A DNA stretch of 64,000 nt from Stenocarpella maydis (GCA_002270565.1 NQMI01000151.1:26110-90109), one strand, 5' to 3'. Counted from the stretch's first letter, positions 23,601 to 37,576 are shown. Made by a program: numbers and translations. Notes: generated from the sequence alone by a model not told the origin.

Positions 23601-26600
23601 ACTGGTTCCTATATATTCGTGCTTAAATTATAGCCTTTCTATTTAATAAGGTATCCTGTTATACCTTAGTATTATTTGGAATCTATAATTATTTCTACTT
23701 TATATTCTTTATTATATTTATTAATACTCTTAATATATATCTTAAGCTTTATATTTTTATATATTAGTTCTAAAAGTAAAATATAAAAAACTAGGTATTA
23801 TCTTATTCTCTAAGGAAATAAAAGCGTATAGTTAGTATCTAATAGTTTCCTTAAAATTCTAAAGGGGCTGATTTTCTTATAGTTAAGTTTATTGCTAGGC
23901 TGCTTAGTTTTAATGTTTTATTATATAAGGTAAACTTTATCTCCCTTTTTGAGAATTAGTCCCTTAATTCTTTTTTAGTTTATATATTTTATTATTTATT
24001 TCTATATAAAATAAAGTTCTTCCTAAATATCTCATTAGATTTATCTAACCTATATTGCTTTTTATTCTGCTAGTATAGTATCTAGCAGTAACTTATAGTA
24101 GGTTTGAGGCTCATATCCATAGAGTATAAAGAAAGGTAACTGTTTAGTTATGCTGGAGGTTGCGCTATTATAGGTAAATTATGCTAGTAGTAGTAATTTA
24201 ACTTAGTTATTTTATAACTAGTTAATACAGTATTAAAGATATTATTTTATAATCTAGTTAATTTATTCTATCTATTTATCTGTTTGTAAATATATTATTA
24301 TTAAGACTTTATATTTACTCTAAGTTATTTTATTAATATCTTTTAGAAGTTTAATACAAAGAGCTTATTTCTATTTAAGATGATTTTATATAATATTCCA
24401 TAATTACTTATAATAATTTATAAAAATATATATATAAGTTCGTCTACTATACCAGCTTTCTTATATAATATAAAGTATATATACTTGCTTAGTCTATAAA
24501 CTCCTAGTAGGATGCTATTATATAGTACTCTAGTTAAGGGTTCTTATAAGAGGGATAGCTTAATAATAAAGTCTAAACTAATAAATAACCATATAGTCAT
24601 AGGTACTAATAGGAGTTTCAATAATCCATATGGTATATATCTGGAAGCCTTATTTTATTGCATGAGTTGCATTTATTAATAATGCTTTTGACCTTTTCCC
24701 TAAGGTTGAGGATCTAGTGGTTCTGCTAAATCCTTTTAGTAATTGCTATAATTCCTTAATAGCTATATACTAGTGCTTTATATATTTCTTAGATTAGCTT
24801 ATTTTATTCCTTTAGATTTATAAAAGTCCTTTAGGTTTAAAAGTAGATTCTAATTATAGCATTAAGTTCTTAATTAAGGATAAGGCTTCCATCCTTCTAA
24901 GTTTTAAATATTATCCATTCCATAGGTAAATCTTTATCCTAATAGTTTGGTCTCCTTTTAAGTGCATCTACTCTGGCGTTCTTAACTCCATCTATATGAA
25001 TAACTTTAATATTACATTATAATAAGAACTCTATATATTTAATTTATTACTTATTACGAGTCTTAATTATTATAAAGGTTATAAGATTCTTATAATCTAT
25101 ATAGAGCTTAATCTATTTTTAACTCTAATAAAGTAGTATTACTATTCTTAAAATGCATATACTATTACTATAAATTCCTTATTAGGTATAGTATACTAGG
25201 TCTCTAGTTTACTAGATTTCTTGCTAAAGTTTATAACAATATATATTCTACCTTAATTATCTTTCTAGGTAAGTTCTCTACCTATAGCATTATTTAAGGT
25301 ATCTATATATACTTTAAATTCTTTTTTAGAGTCTGTTTCTTTTAGTATAAGGTCTTTTATAACTTTATCCTTAAATATTTAAAAGATTTGTTACTTTATT
25401 TCTATCCATTTAAATATAAGGTCCTTCTTGATAAGGTTTATAAGGGGTTTTATAATATTACTATATTATATAATAAATTATCTATAGAAGTTAATATATC
25501 TAAGGAATGCTCTAATATTCTTAATATTAGTTAGTATTAGCTATGTTTTAATTACTTTAACTTTACCTTCTTATATTTTAATCTTTTCTAATTTAATTAT
25601 ATATCTAAGGTAGTTAACTTTCTAAGAGTACTATTTATATTTTTTCTAGTTCTATAAGAAGGTTTATATTTTAAAGCGTTTATAATACTTTCTTAATATA
25701 TTTCTCATAATCTTTAAGGTTTTCTAAGAAGATAAGAATATTATTAAGGTAGATAATAATAAAGATATTTAGGTATTTATATAAAGTATAGTTAATTACG
25801 TTTTAAAATAAAGCTAGTATATTAATTAATTTAAAGAATACAACCATTATTTTATAATACCTATAGTATATTCTAAATGCTATTCTTTATTCTCCTTCCA
25901 TTTCAATTTAAATAAAATTATATTTATATTTTAGATTAAGTATTATAAACTATTTTATTCCACTAAGTTAATCTCTAAGTTCCTTAATAAGTTATAAGGG
26001 ATATTAGTTTTTAATTATAATATTATTAAGTTACCAATAGTTAATATATAGTTATAGTTTACTATTCCTTTTTAGTATAAAGAAGATTAGATATCCTGCT
26101 AATAATTATAATAGTCTAATAATTTCTTTCTTAAGGTTCTTATAAAGGTACTCCTTAAATACCTTAAGTTATTCTTTATTAAGTCTATAAATAGGTTTAA
26201 ACTATAGTATAATCTCTAGTTATAAGGGTATCTTATAATCCCATTATATATATTAAATCAATATTATATTAAGTTTCTCTTAGAATACTTTCTTAAACTA
26301 ATAATATTCTCCTAGTATTTATATTAGTCTATTTATATTTATTTTTATCTCTTTTTTTAAGTAGAGGAAGTATTACTATATCTGTTGCTAGTATATAATT
26401 TATTAACTAGTTAGTTAAGGCTTCTAAGGATTAGTTTATAGTAGACTAAGGTTTTGCTTCTAAGAGTAATAATCTCTCAATTAACTTTAGCCTTTTTATA
26501 AGATACTTAAGAGGTTTAATCCTTCTTTATTCTTCCTAAGCTAGGTCTCCTGCCTGCTTATAAAGATATTTATAAGTCCATTAAAGTACATTATCTATTT

Positions 26601-29179
26601 GTTATCCTTAGTAATATAACTCCTTCTTATGCTATTAACTATAACTTTCTTCTAAAGAATAGTATTATCTTAAAAGATCTAGCTAGTAATTCAATTAATT
26701 TAGAAATTTATAATATATAGCTATAAAGGTCTTAAGATTAGTTTATAATATATTATATTTATTATATCTAGAGTTATAAAAGTAGTATATCTTTAGATTA
26801 AGATAAGTAGATAATTAATCTTTATATTAAATACTTTATTTTTATATCCTATTTTTATGTTTTTTATAGTATTAAGTTTATAGGAGTCTTTCTTCTAATG
26901 CTATAAGATTTAATCTTTATTAATAATACTTAGTAATATAAAGTTACCCTAAGCGCTATTATTTAATAGTATACTATATATTTTTTTATTAATTCTTACT
27001 TTTAAAATAATATATATATATAGCTTTTATAAGTTATATATAAGGATTAGTAGTTTATAATTAATTATTATCTCTCTATGGGTAATTATTATTTTTTCTT
27101 TGTTTTTATTATTTATATATTAAGTATTATTATTACTAGTTATATCATTATTCTATCTCCTTATGCTAAAGGAGGAGTTTCTCATTCAGGTAGATAGGGC
27201 ATCTAGTTGATTTAGATGCCTATACTCTACTAAGTCCTTATAAACATCTAAGTAGTAGCTCCCTATTAAGTTTAGTGATTATATAGGCCTTAGTTTTATT
27301 ATAGCTAGCAACCTCCTAATGCTTAAATTTAAAATTCTTATATATTCTTATAATAGCTTTTAAATAGAATCTTTCAGGGAAGAAAGATTAGCTAGCTTTC
27401 TTCTAAAAGTAAATATAGTAAATATACTAGATATATAAGATTTATAAGATCTCTATATGCTTAGGGTACTATAGCTAGAGACAGGCCTTATCTCTAGTTT
27501 CTTTAATAGGAGGCTGGTATAGTTCTTTTATAGCCTATGCTAGAAGTACTCCTGTAATAGTAATCCTGGTTATGCTAGTATTAGGCATAATAGGTTAGCA
27601 CTTTCCTAGGCATTCCTTAGGATTTTCATTAAGTTTTTTATATTCATTATTATCTTATATAGGGTCTTTATTATTTATTTAACTATTATTTCTAGTACTG
27701 AAGTAGTTTAAGTTATTATTATTTATTATTATTCTATATAGTAGTTCTTATCTTCATATTACTAATTATCTTTTTTATTAAGGTTGTTTAGGGAACTATT
27801 TAGAGGCTTCTTTCTCTAAAAGATATATTAAGTACTAGTTATTAAAGTAAGAGGTTTAGTTAAGGGCTTTATACTTAGGGCTAGCATCTACTGCTTTTTT
27901 AAGAATAATTAATAGGTTATTTGGATCCTTAGGTTTACTCTTATTAGGGTGAATTAAATATTCCATATAGAGGTTGAGTTAATAAATATAAAGGGACTTA
28001 TCTTTAGGTATATTAGGCATTTCTTATTAAATAAATAGCTATATTATTTAGGTTATTTATAGTATATAGTTATATTAACCTATTATTATCCTTTTGGAAT
28101 AGGTCTTTATAGTTGTTCTCTGGGTTGGCAGCATTCTTTAGAGAAGTATTCTTATTTTGTATAATTATAGTACTTCTGGTTATTATTAGGGCATCATTAT
28201 ACTACGTTAAGTTCCATAGGTTCTAAACGGGTATTATAGGTAGTTCCTTGTTATTATTACTAATTGCTATAGAAGTTACTCTTATAGTAGTATTTCTTCC
28301 TATTATTAGGTTAGTATTAGGGCTTTTATTAATTTCTAGGATTCTTATGCTAATGCTCTTATTATTATTTAAATAGTTAGCCATTAATATATATAGCTAT
28401 AGTAATATATTTTATGAATTTATTAGGCCTATTTACTTTAGAAGGCTTATCTTTAATATCTTCTTTAAGTCCTTTATAGAACTAGCTTATGGGTGCTTTA
28501 TTATCCTAACTAATATAGGTAGTAAGTTACTTAAAGTAGGCAGCATATTTAGAAGCTAAGCCTTACTATCTAAGTTATATAAGCTATTATTTAATGGTTT
28601 ATTTCTCATCTAGGTTGCTAAAGGCATCTTTTAAGGCCTGCTTAAAGTTATTATACTTCCTAAAGATAGTTTTAGTATTATTATCTTAGTTTATTTTACC
28701 ATTCTTTAAGTAATTCCTAAAAGTAAGTTTAAATTAAGTAAGAGCATTTCCCTTAAGCTAATATCCAGTAAAAATAATCTTATTATAATCAGTCCTAAAC
28801 TAAAGTTCATAATATTAGAAATAAGCATAATATTAAGTAAGGAATCCCTAGAGGGTTCCTTTATCTCCCTTATAGGGGCTAGGCTTATCCATCTTATAAG
28901 CCTTAGCTTACTAAATTATATAGAAATGGTTGATTTCTTGCTGGAGGAGTCTAATCTATAAAGCTATTTCCTAGGTACGTATAGCCTGGGCCTGTCCGTT
29001 ATTGGAGGAGGTAGTTAATATTATATCTTTATATCGCTTAAATTTTTATATATATAGGTATTCTAAATAAGAGTTATTAAAATATTATAATTATACTAAA
29101 CCTTTATAGGATTTAATAGGTAACCTATAGGGTTTATATTAGTAAAGCGGTATAAAGGCAGCTAATAATTGAGTTATAA

Positions 29180-29910
29180 TATATAAAGATATTATTTATA
29201 AATAGGGTATAATTAGAAGCTATAAGGTTATTTAGTTAGTAAGACTAAATACTTAAATTAATAACTAAAGAGTCTATTCTATAAGAGCTATCTATTATAG
29301 TAATAACTATATTTATATATATATATTAACTCTTTATCTATCTTTAGTAATTGACCATATAGATTGCTTATTAACTTGCGCGGTCTAGCCTTATAGTTAA
29401 CTACATTGCTTATTAGTTCTATTAGTCTACCCTAGTTAGTGGGTCCCTAACCCTAACCCTGGTTATCTGAGGCATTACTATTGGCTCGGGCGGGAAAATG
29501 CTTCTGGGTATAATGATCAGAGGGTTTTCCGAGCGTGTTTAGACCCAAAAGATTAAGGGTTTATGTTTGGAATACGTTATTAGGCGGTAGTTAAGCAATA
29601 TTATTAACTGATAATAATTACTAGCTATAAGGCTATCTAATGCTAGGATTGAATACTTAAAATTAATGACTGAATAGTCTATTCTATGAAAACTATCTAT
29701 TATAGTAATAACCATATCTATATATATGTTCTAACTCTTTAGTAGCTCGCAGGCTTACATACCGAGCCATCAAGCTATTGCATGAGGCTTAATACTTCAT
29801 CCTTCAAGCGGGCTCGTATAGCTTGCAATTAAGCATTGCAAGCCAGACCCTAACCCTAATAAGGTAGCATTATTAATTGGATCAGGTGGGACAACCTTTT
29901 TGGGAGCTAT
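29180..29910. repeat. ~404-bp tandem repeat with telomere-like CCCTAACCC motifs
   Basis: Two direct copies are offset by about 404 bp: the AGCTATAAGG block at about 29218 recurs at 29623, and TATCTATTATAGTAATAAC at about 29299 at about 29702. Each copy contains a telomere-like run, CCCTAACCCTAACCCT at 29445-29460 and CCCTAACCCTAA at 29848-29859. The copies differ mostly by transitions. They lie between the gag of the minus-strand gypsy element and the plus-strand frame at 30060, possibly in its 5' leader. Confidence 0.6.
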
Positions 29911-30059
29911 TTCCTATCCTGCGGGGTTATTTTCTGCAGTAGTTAGCCGCTAATACATATTAGCTTATAATATTATCTCCCTCCTTACTTCTTTTATCCT
30001 TAAAAATGCTTTATAAGTTATTTTCATTTATTAGTACCTCCGTTTATATTTTTCTAATC

Positions 30060-30720
30060 CATTATGTTATCTAGAGTTAAGGATTCCCAGGTTTTTAAAT
30101 CATCTTATTATTCTAGGAAGGTTGAGTAATATGATTCCTTATTATTTATCATTCTGCAGAATGCTATTACTATATAACCTTATTCCTCTTATAAGGTGTA
30201 GGGTATTGAGAGCTATAAGGTCTCAGAGAAGGCTTCCAGTTATTATACTGAGTGCATTTAATAGCAGCGGTTAAAGTGTGATATCCTGGAACTAAATAAC
30301 TTTAAGGACCTTTTATATATCTCAGCTTAGCACTAAAAACTAGAGAATAAGATTAAAGAGTTAGAGGAGAAGCTCCTTTATTTATATAAGTAGAAATATA
30401 TATAGTATAAGAAGAATCTCAGGCTATCCATTAGGGTTTAGTAAATTTAGATGAGTTAGATTATATGGAAAAGGAAGAAGCTGATGCTAAGTAGAGGCAG
30501 ATTACTAAGTAGTCCGCTAAGGTGGTTTACTAAAGTTCTACTAAAAAGGCTAGTAGGATAATAGCGTAGGAGGTATAGCTATATTCTAAGGGCGAAGTAG
30601 GAGTTTTTAATTAGAGTTTCTTAATGAATAATGGTATTAATTAGTCTGAATTTATAGGTACTAGTAATAAGGGTAGTGAAGGAAATATGCCTATGAGTGG
30701 CTTGTCTTAGTGCCTAATTC
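30060..30720 (+). pseudogene. Degenerate coiled-coil ORF antisense to the gypsy element
   Basis: The plus strand reads coherently from about 30066 to 30440 in one frame. It shows SEKASSYYTECI, LKCDILELNNFKDLL and KLENKIKELEEKLLYLYK, a heptad-type Glu/Lys/Leu coiled coil followed by a basic stretch. Stops are RIP-like. It lies between the gypsy gag and the LTR at 30745, opposite in orientation to gag-pol. My impression is that similar coiled-coil frames accompany fungal gypsy elements, but I cannot verify that here. Function unknown. Confidence 0.5.
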
Positions 30721-30744
30721 TTGTTATTAGGAATGGAACTTATT

Positions 30745-31468
30745 TGATTATTATCTTAACTAGTCCTAATTCCTAGCCGGTTTTTTTCTTAGTCTACTAG
30801 TTATACTGTATTATTCTAATCTTATTTTCTTATAACTAGTATTTGCTAGGGTATAGGGTGCGGATATTAGCATTTGTTTAGATAGGTTTTAGGTATAACT
30901 GGTATTTGGGTTATTAGTAGGATAGGGCAACTGGTATTAGTATGCTTTTCTAAGGGGTTAACTGGTTGCTAGCTTCTAGTTATTCTCATTATAACTAGTC
31001 TCTTGTTGGTTATTTCCCTTGTTTCAGCTGTAAAAGCTGGGGTTTATTATATAGTTTTATTATAATGCTGATTTATTGTGGTTCATTATTTATGTGGTTT
31101 TCAGGCCGTATTCCTGGTTTCTAGGGCTATTTTATAGTAGTCCGCGTATAGTACTTTTTGAGTTCATTATAATAGTAGGTTAGGTTTTAGGCTGGTTCTT
31201 ATATATTTTCGCTAGAGTTATAGCCTTTCCACTTAATAAGGTATTCCATTGTCCCTTGGTGCTACCTTGTCCATAATGTCCTCTACTTTATATTCCTTAT
31301 TATATTTATTAAGTGTTTTAATCTATATTTTAAGTTCTATATTTTTAGGTGCTGGTTCTAAGAGTAAGATATAAAAGACTAAGTGATATTTTATTCCTTT
31401 GGGTAGTAAGAGTTTGTAGTTGGTATCTGAAAGTTTTCTTAAAATTTTAAAGGGGCTGATTTTCTTAT
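30745..31468 (-). mobile_element. Second gypsy fragment: LTR plus pol C terminus, cut by the copia LTR
   Basis: 30745-31468 matches 23244-23890 through the LTR and into the integrase/chromodomain end (minus strand: GPFKILRKLSDTNYKLLLPK, KYHLVFYILLLEPAPKN). Pol C-terminal sequence above the LTR cannot belong to the 5' end of the element at 23244. It is therefore the 3' end of another copy, and the LTR at 30745-31150 serves both. The match stops exactly at 31468, where the copia LTR begins. Confidence 0.65.
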
Positions 31469-31673
31469 TGTTGGAATAGCACTTAGGATCGCACATCAGT
31501 ATGGGGACGAGGTGGCTTAGTCAGCCACCTAGGTACCGCACGGAGGCCTTAAGCCCCTACCGTATGCTTCCCCTCCCTCATTTCAGAACCTAGATAGATT
31601 ATCAAATAATAGAACCAGTTCGATAACCACTATACATATATACCAACAGCCATATAACAAAGGCCATTCAATA
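31469..31673 (+). repeat. Left copia LTR
   Basis: Starts TGTTGGAATAG, ends CATTCAATA. By my alignment it differs from the right LTR at 20 of 205 positions, all transitions, with no indels. Confidence 0.9.
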
Positions 31674-34600
31674 CTAATTAGTAATTACTTAGCGCAATTA
31701 TAGATTAGCAAGAGTGAAGAGATAAGCCCCCATATAACTCCCTAGCTATACTGCTAAATGAGGATCGGGAAGTTGAATAGCTAGAGTTATATACTTATGC
31801 TAAGAGCCTAGGGATCTCCTTAACTAAGCCGCGGCACAGCATGAGAAAGGAGGTCACCTAGAAGACAATCTCTATCTATCTTATATGAATCACACCTATT
31901 ACTATTGAATGAGAATCAGGAGATAGTATAAGAGGTAATCTATATAAGTAAGATAGAAGGAGTATATGCAACTATATAATAAAATACGTTAACCCATATA
32001 AATTAATATAGAAACTATTAAGATATTAGCTATATTAAATAACCCTAAAGAGAATATTCCCAGACCTTCTAGCTAGAATATAGAAAGACTACCTCCTATA
32101 ATTATATATAAAGAAATAGCTAAAGGGAGTATAATACTAATCTTAAGGTGGTAATAATAAATAGACCTATAATTCTAAAATAAGGATAAGATCAACCTAG
32201 AAAAACCACCCTTAAAGATACACCTTACTATATACTTCACATAAGTCCTAATAGAGGATACCCAACTATAACTACACGGGAATCTACTCCTAAACTCTCT
32301 AATTGAAAACTTTAAGGGGTAGACTACCCACTAATTTAATTAGGTTCCTTATACATTTAAGAAAGAGCTACTTTACTTAATTAGCAAAGAGGGAATATAA
32401 ATACTAGGAGGATCCTATTTAGTAAGGATTATATAACTTATTAAGGCTAGAAAGGCAAGCTATAAGCAGCTATAGCAAACTTAATAAACCCTATCTAGCC
32501 CCATATAAGCCACAATATTACTAGCTAGATAGTAATTAATATAACCCATATAAGCAACTATTAAGCTATATAAATAATAGTAATAATCCCATTTACATAA
32601 AGCCCCTCAAACTACATAAGTATAAACAGCAGAAACTTATCTTATATAATAGATACCTCCTAGTGCAAGATATATACAAGAGGTAGGCAATTTCCCACAG
32701 CAGCCAGACACTATACTCACCACACAATCCATCTATATAGATAGTGCTCCATATAACCTACCTCTAACCCAAATAGTCTATAATAGGCCAATTAACCCCC
32801 AAGCTATAGCCAACTTCTATAAGGGATGAAGGAAGAAATATAACTATACAGGGAGGCCATACAACCTATTATACAATAAAGCATGAATCTTTATAGAGTA
32901 CTATAGAAGATTGCAAATCTAAGAGGATTAATACTATATAGTCTTCCTAAATATACTCCTAAATTATGCAGAGAACTTTTACCTTTATTATATAAGCCTG
33001 GATAAGATATAAAAGGAAATATATGATCTAATGGATATATACTTTAATATAAATACTAATTATAGCTAGTATTAGGTAAATTGAATAATTATATTCTTTA
33101 TATAAGTTAAAAGGGAGAATCTAGAGAAAACACTCCTAGAAGTACTAGAGGTACTTCTTAATAAANAGGGATATGCTTTCTTTAACCTTAGTTATATAGA
33201 GGCTAGAGCCTTCCTTACTAAACCTCAGCTATAGTAACTTTATAAGTGCTTTAGCCATCCCTATATGGAGAAACTATATAGACTTCTCAGAAGTATAAGG
33301 CATAATGATATTAAGGAAGCCATTTTAGAGAGAATTAAGAAATTCTACTACCACTACTAGATATATAATCTAGCCCTAAAATGATTCAAATTCTCTATTA
33401 AGGATAAAAGCTACTTTAATTATAAAGTAGTAATTAATATTATATAACTTAGAGAAAAGAATGCTCTATATATAATTAATATAGATATAAACTTCTAAGC
33501 AGTAATATTCCTTAGATCTATATCTATATAAGATACCTAAGATATACCCTATAAATGCTAGATTTATACCTATATTAGCCTACCTAACTATATTATATAT
33601 AACTTAGGGATAAACTTTATATTAGAGGAGTTCCATATAAATATAAAGATTATAGGGATCTTGTATAAAGAGATACTAGTAGAAGCACACTAGGCTGTAT
33701 GGAAAGTTAAGTAGTTATATAAACCTTTAAAAAGGGTATATAAAATCCTTTATATAGAGATTAATAAAGCTATAAATAATAAGATAATCCTATAAATAGT
33801 AATTAAGGCCCTAAATAATATAGCTGGGCTAAGTGGACTTATATTAACCCTTCTAGTATTTAGTACCTACCCTTAAGTCTTATATAAATCTCTACTATCT
33901 CCAGATATTACCTAAAGGGCAAGAGCTATACAAAAGGCTATAAAGATACTTTAAACTATTCATATAGAAATCAAGGTTAGCCATATAATTAACACTAGGA
34001 ATGGACTAGATACCTATACTATACTATCCTTACCCCTCTAAAGTGAAATCCTTATTTAAAGAGAAAATAAAGGCTGGAGAGGACTATATAAGCTAGAAGC
34101 TATCCATAGGTATATTATAATAATTAGTATAGTAAATAGACCTATATAATTCCAGGCTATATATACCAAACCATACCTTTATATAGCTGAACCAGCTATA
34201 TGGGACAACCTGGATATACAAGAAGCCATCACCATACAACAGCCAACCTAAGCCAAGAAGAGAGGCAGGCCTAGGAAGGAAGCTACCCAGGTGCAGCCGA
34301 ATCAGCACGGCAGACCCAAGAGAGCAACCGTACAATATACATATCTATCAACTATATAACTACCAGCAACTACTTTCTTAACCCAAAAAGAAAGAGACTC
34401 ATATAACCTAGCTATTAAGCTAAGGGAAGATAACATTATTACCAGCCTAGGTAAGCCATTTAAAGAATCTAATGCCCTTAAGATTAATGCTCTAGTTAGT
34501 AAAGATATATTTAAATTTATAAAGTATAACCTAAAGATATATAGATATCTAAGAATCTTTAATATATAAATGGTATAAGAAGTTAAGAATAAGTTAACTA

Positions 34601-36114
34601 AGCTAATTAAGAAATTAAGGCTAGTTATATAGGGCTTTAGGGATAAAGAGAAACATATAATACTAATATAAGCCCTAACTATCTAGAGGATAAGCTAGAG
34701 ACTAATTCTAGCCCTAGGGCCAATACTCATTCAATCATACGGATGCTAAGGCAAACTGCGGGATATTACACAAGCCTATACCCAAGCTAAAGATATACTA
34801 ACCCATATAATTATTATATAACTACCCCTAGAGCTTAGGGACAGATACCCCCCAGACACAATCCTTATCATTAGGAAACCACTATACAGCCTAGCCGAGG
34901 CAGGCCTGCATTAGTATAAAACCTACCACACCCACCATACAGAGGCCCTAAAAATGAAGATCTCTATATACAACCCATACCTCCTATTTACTACTAATAG
35001 GCTATATAACTTTAGTATCTCAAGGATGCAGATAGATAATACCTTCTTCTTTATAATACTAATATTCTCTAAAAGGGAGGAAGATAAGCTAAGAAAAAAA
35101 AAGTTCCATATAAAGCTGAAGGAAGTTCTAATACCTAAAAAGCCAGTAGAATTCAATAATGGAAGGATTAAGTTAGATAAAGAGAATATCTTATTTATAT
35201 AAAAAGGATAAGCTGCATGATTGGAACTAATTAACCCCTATATGGATGATGCAGCCTAGCAGTATGTTGCCTAGAGAGCCTAAGGGGCATATATTGCCTC
35301 AATCTACCAACCAGAGTTATTATATAATCTTTCTATAGCCGCACAAATCAGAGATCCTAAAGAGAAAGATATAAAAGCCTTAAATATATAAATTAAGTAG
35401 CAGAAGGAGAACCCTAATAGGGGGATTAAATTTATACTACTTAATTTAAGCTATATAAAGCTCTATATCTTTATAAATAGATCCTTTACTAATAATAAGG
35501 ACCTTAGCTTATAGCTAGAATTTATTATTATTATAGTAATGGAAGAAGACTATATAGAGACTAACTTTAAGATCTATAGAAATATTATCTATTAAAGCTT
35601 AATAAAGTATAAGTAAGTTATATAAAGCATACTAGTAAGCAAGCTATATAGAATGATAATAAGGTTTAATAGTAGTATAGCACTTAATATAACAATTAAC
35701 TGAATCTTTAACTATCTAGAGGTACCAAGAATACTAGTAGTAATCTATATAGACTTATAATCACTATATAAATGCCTAGTAAAGCTTAATATAACTAATG
35801 AGAAGAAGCTAATAATTGATATTATATCGCTAAGAGAAGCATATAAGAGGAAGGAGATATTAGAAGTATAATGGATTAATGAGAAGAATAACCTAGTAGA
35901 TACTTATATAAAGAAAGTTCTAAATGGAGCACTAGAGCGGCTGATTATAATAAACACCCTAAGGATCAGAGTTAAGGCGTATATTAAGCGCCTGGATGGG
36001 AAGAAGTAGGTAGTCTGTACAAAAAGGGGGAGGAATTAGAGAGGAGGTCTGAATGTATAAAGGATAGGCTATAGAAAATAGGGGGTCTGTATGGAAGAAA
36101 ATGTTAAGGATCTG

Positions 36115-36345
36115 GACCTATATAGAAGTTAGAACTAAGCTAGAATAGAGCTAGAATTAAGCTAAAATAAAGTTAGAACTAAGATAAAACTAAGATAAAA
36201 CTAAGTTAGAATAAAGCTAGAATTAAAATAAAACTAAGCTGGAATTAAAATAGAACTAAGCTAGAATGGAGCTAAAATTAAGCTAGAATTAAGCTAGAAT
36301 GGAGCTGGAATTAAGCTAGAATTAATATAGGCAGATAGATCTTGG
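36115..36345 (+). repeat. 11-bp minisatellite
   Basis: About twenty imperfect copies of AAGCTAGAATT and variants (AAGATAAAACT, AAGCTGGAATT) in tandem, just after the copia RNase H frame ends. Variation between copies is mostly G/A and C/T. Confidence 0.75.
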
Positions 36346-36679
36346 ATCTATATGAAGCTGGAAGTAAGCTGGATTAATGGATTTTTAACTTATATGAAGC
36401 TAAATAATACCTGAATAGAGGAGGATAGGCCCTATATGGAGCTAGATATAACCTAGATACCTAAGGATAGGACCTTAATAGATAAAAATAGGACTTAAAT
36501 GGACCTTAATATGGCCTAAATATAGCAAGATAGGACTTAAATGAAGCTAGATAGGGTCTAAAAAGACTAAGATAAGCTTTAGATAAAGATAAATAAAGCT
36601 AAGATATATAAAGATAAGTTACTAAGAACCTATACTAATACCTAAATTATAATTTATATAATTAAAAAGTAGTAAGAAG

Positions 36680-37193
36680 GGAGTTTAAATTTCATAATAT
36701 ACAGTATAGAAATTATATCATATAACTTAATCCTTTATTCCACTATATAGAATGCCAACCTTCTGAAAATCACCATATAACCTAGAACTACCTACTCTAC
36801 TATATAGCTAAAGGCGCGAGAATCAATAATAGGCTTAGCCTCCTCCACCTTAATCTCCTGCTTAATATCCTTTATAGTTATAGGATTCCAGGAGGACCCC
36901 TTACTATTATCACCCAAATTACCAACCTACTAATTTCCACACCCTATATAACTAGCATCAGCCTTATACTTCTTATAGTAGGGATACTTCCGAGCTAGTA
37001 ACTGCTAGATACAGGTTGCACAAGCACCCCCCTAGAAGCCTGGAATTTATACATAATTCTTAAATTTATAAGTCTTAGGCTTACACTTTAAGCATTTCTC
37101 ATTAACCTGCTTACTATACAACTGGATTAGAATCACATAAAAGTAGCTTAAATAATAAAGGAGGTTAGCAATAATATTAGCTTTAAATATATT
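36680..37193 (-). other. Unrecognised minus-strand coding remnant before the gap
   Basis: The minus strand reads QVNEKCLKCKPKTYKFKNYV and, a little further on, GGACATC and ARKYPYYKKYKAD, with a Cys-x2-Cys arrangement that may be a small zinc-binding motif. It is opposite to copia pol and interrupted by stops. It could be an antisense frame or a nested insertion. Not identified. Confidence 0.35.
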
Positions 37194-37576
37194 NNNNNNN
37201 NNNNNNNNNNNNNNNNNNNNNNNNNNNNNNNNNNNNNNNNNNNNNNNNNNNNNNNNNNNNNNNNNNNNNNNNNNNNNNNNNNNNNNNNNNNNNNNNNNNN
37301 NNNNNNNNNNNNNNNNNNNNNNNNNNNNNNNNNNNNNNNNNNNNNNNNNNNNNNNNNNNNNNNNNNNNNNNNNNNNNNNNNNNNNNNNNNNNNNNNNNNN
37401 NNNNNNNNNNNNNNNNNNNNNNNNNNNNNNNNNNNNNNNNNNNNNNNNNNNNNNNNNNNNNNNNNNNNNNNNNNNNNNNNNNNNNNNNNNNNNNNNNNNN
37501 NNNNNNNNNNNNNNNNNNNNNNNNNNNNNNNNNNNNNNNNNNNNNNNNNNNNNNNNNNNNNNNNNNNNNNNNNNNN
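37194..37576. other. Assembly gap (383 Ns)
   Basis: A run of Ns near the 3' end of the copia element, followed by a GA microsatellite at about 37618-37640, which may have caused the assembly break. Confidence 0.95.

Larger units (their letters stand above)
23244..31150 (-). mobile_element. Ty3/gypsy (chromodomain-type) element relic, minus strand
   Basis: Read on the minus strand, gag lies at about 28960-28370 (matching the retrotransposon Gag core, with readable NNFKQALKDAFSNLDEK and SKYAAYFK), reverse transcriptase at about 26300-25400 (NIKNIRAFLGYINFY-like end of the RT/connection region), and the integrase C terminus with a chromodomain-like tail at about 23910-23560 (GPFKILRKLSDTNYKL, LLEPAPKN-type motifs). 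The 3' LTR would be about 23244-23600 and the 5' LTR about 30745-31150, which share TATAACTGGTA and AGCTGGGGTTTATTATAT blocks. Stops are numerous and RIP-like, and the element is dead. Confidence 0.75.

Noticed and set aside
34093..35202. Short open frames at 34093-34335 (minus), 34923-35156 (minus) and 34954-35202 (plus)
   Set aside because: The plus-strand frame is a surviving piece of copia RT; the minus-strand ones are antisense shadows.
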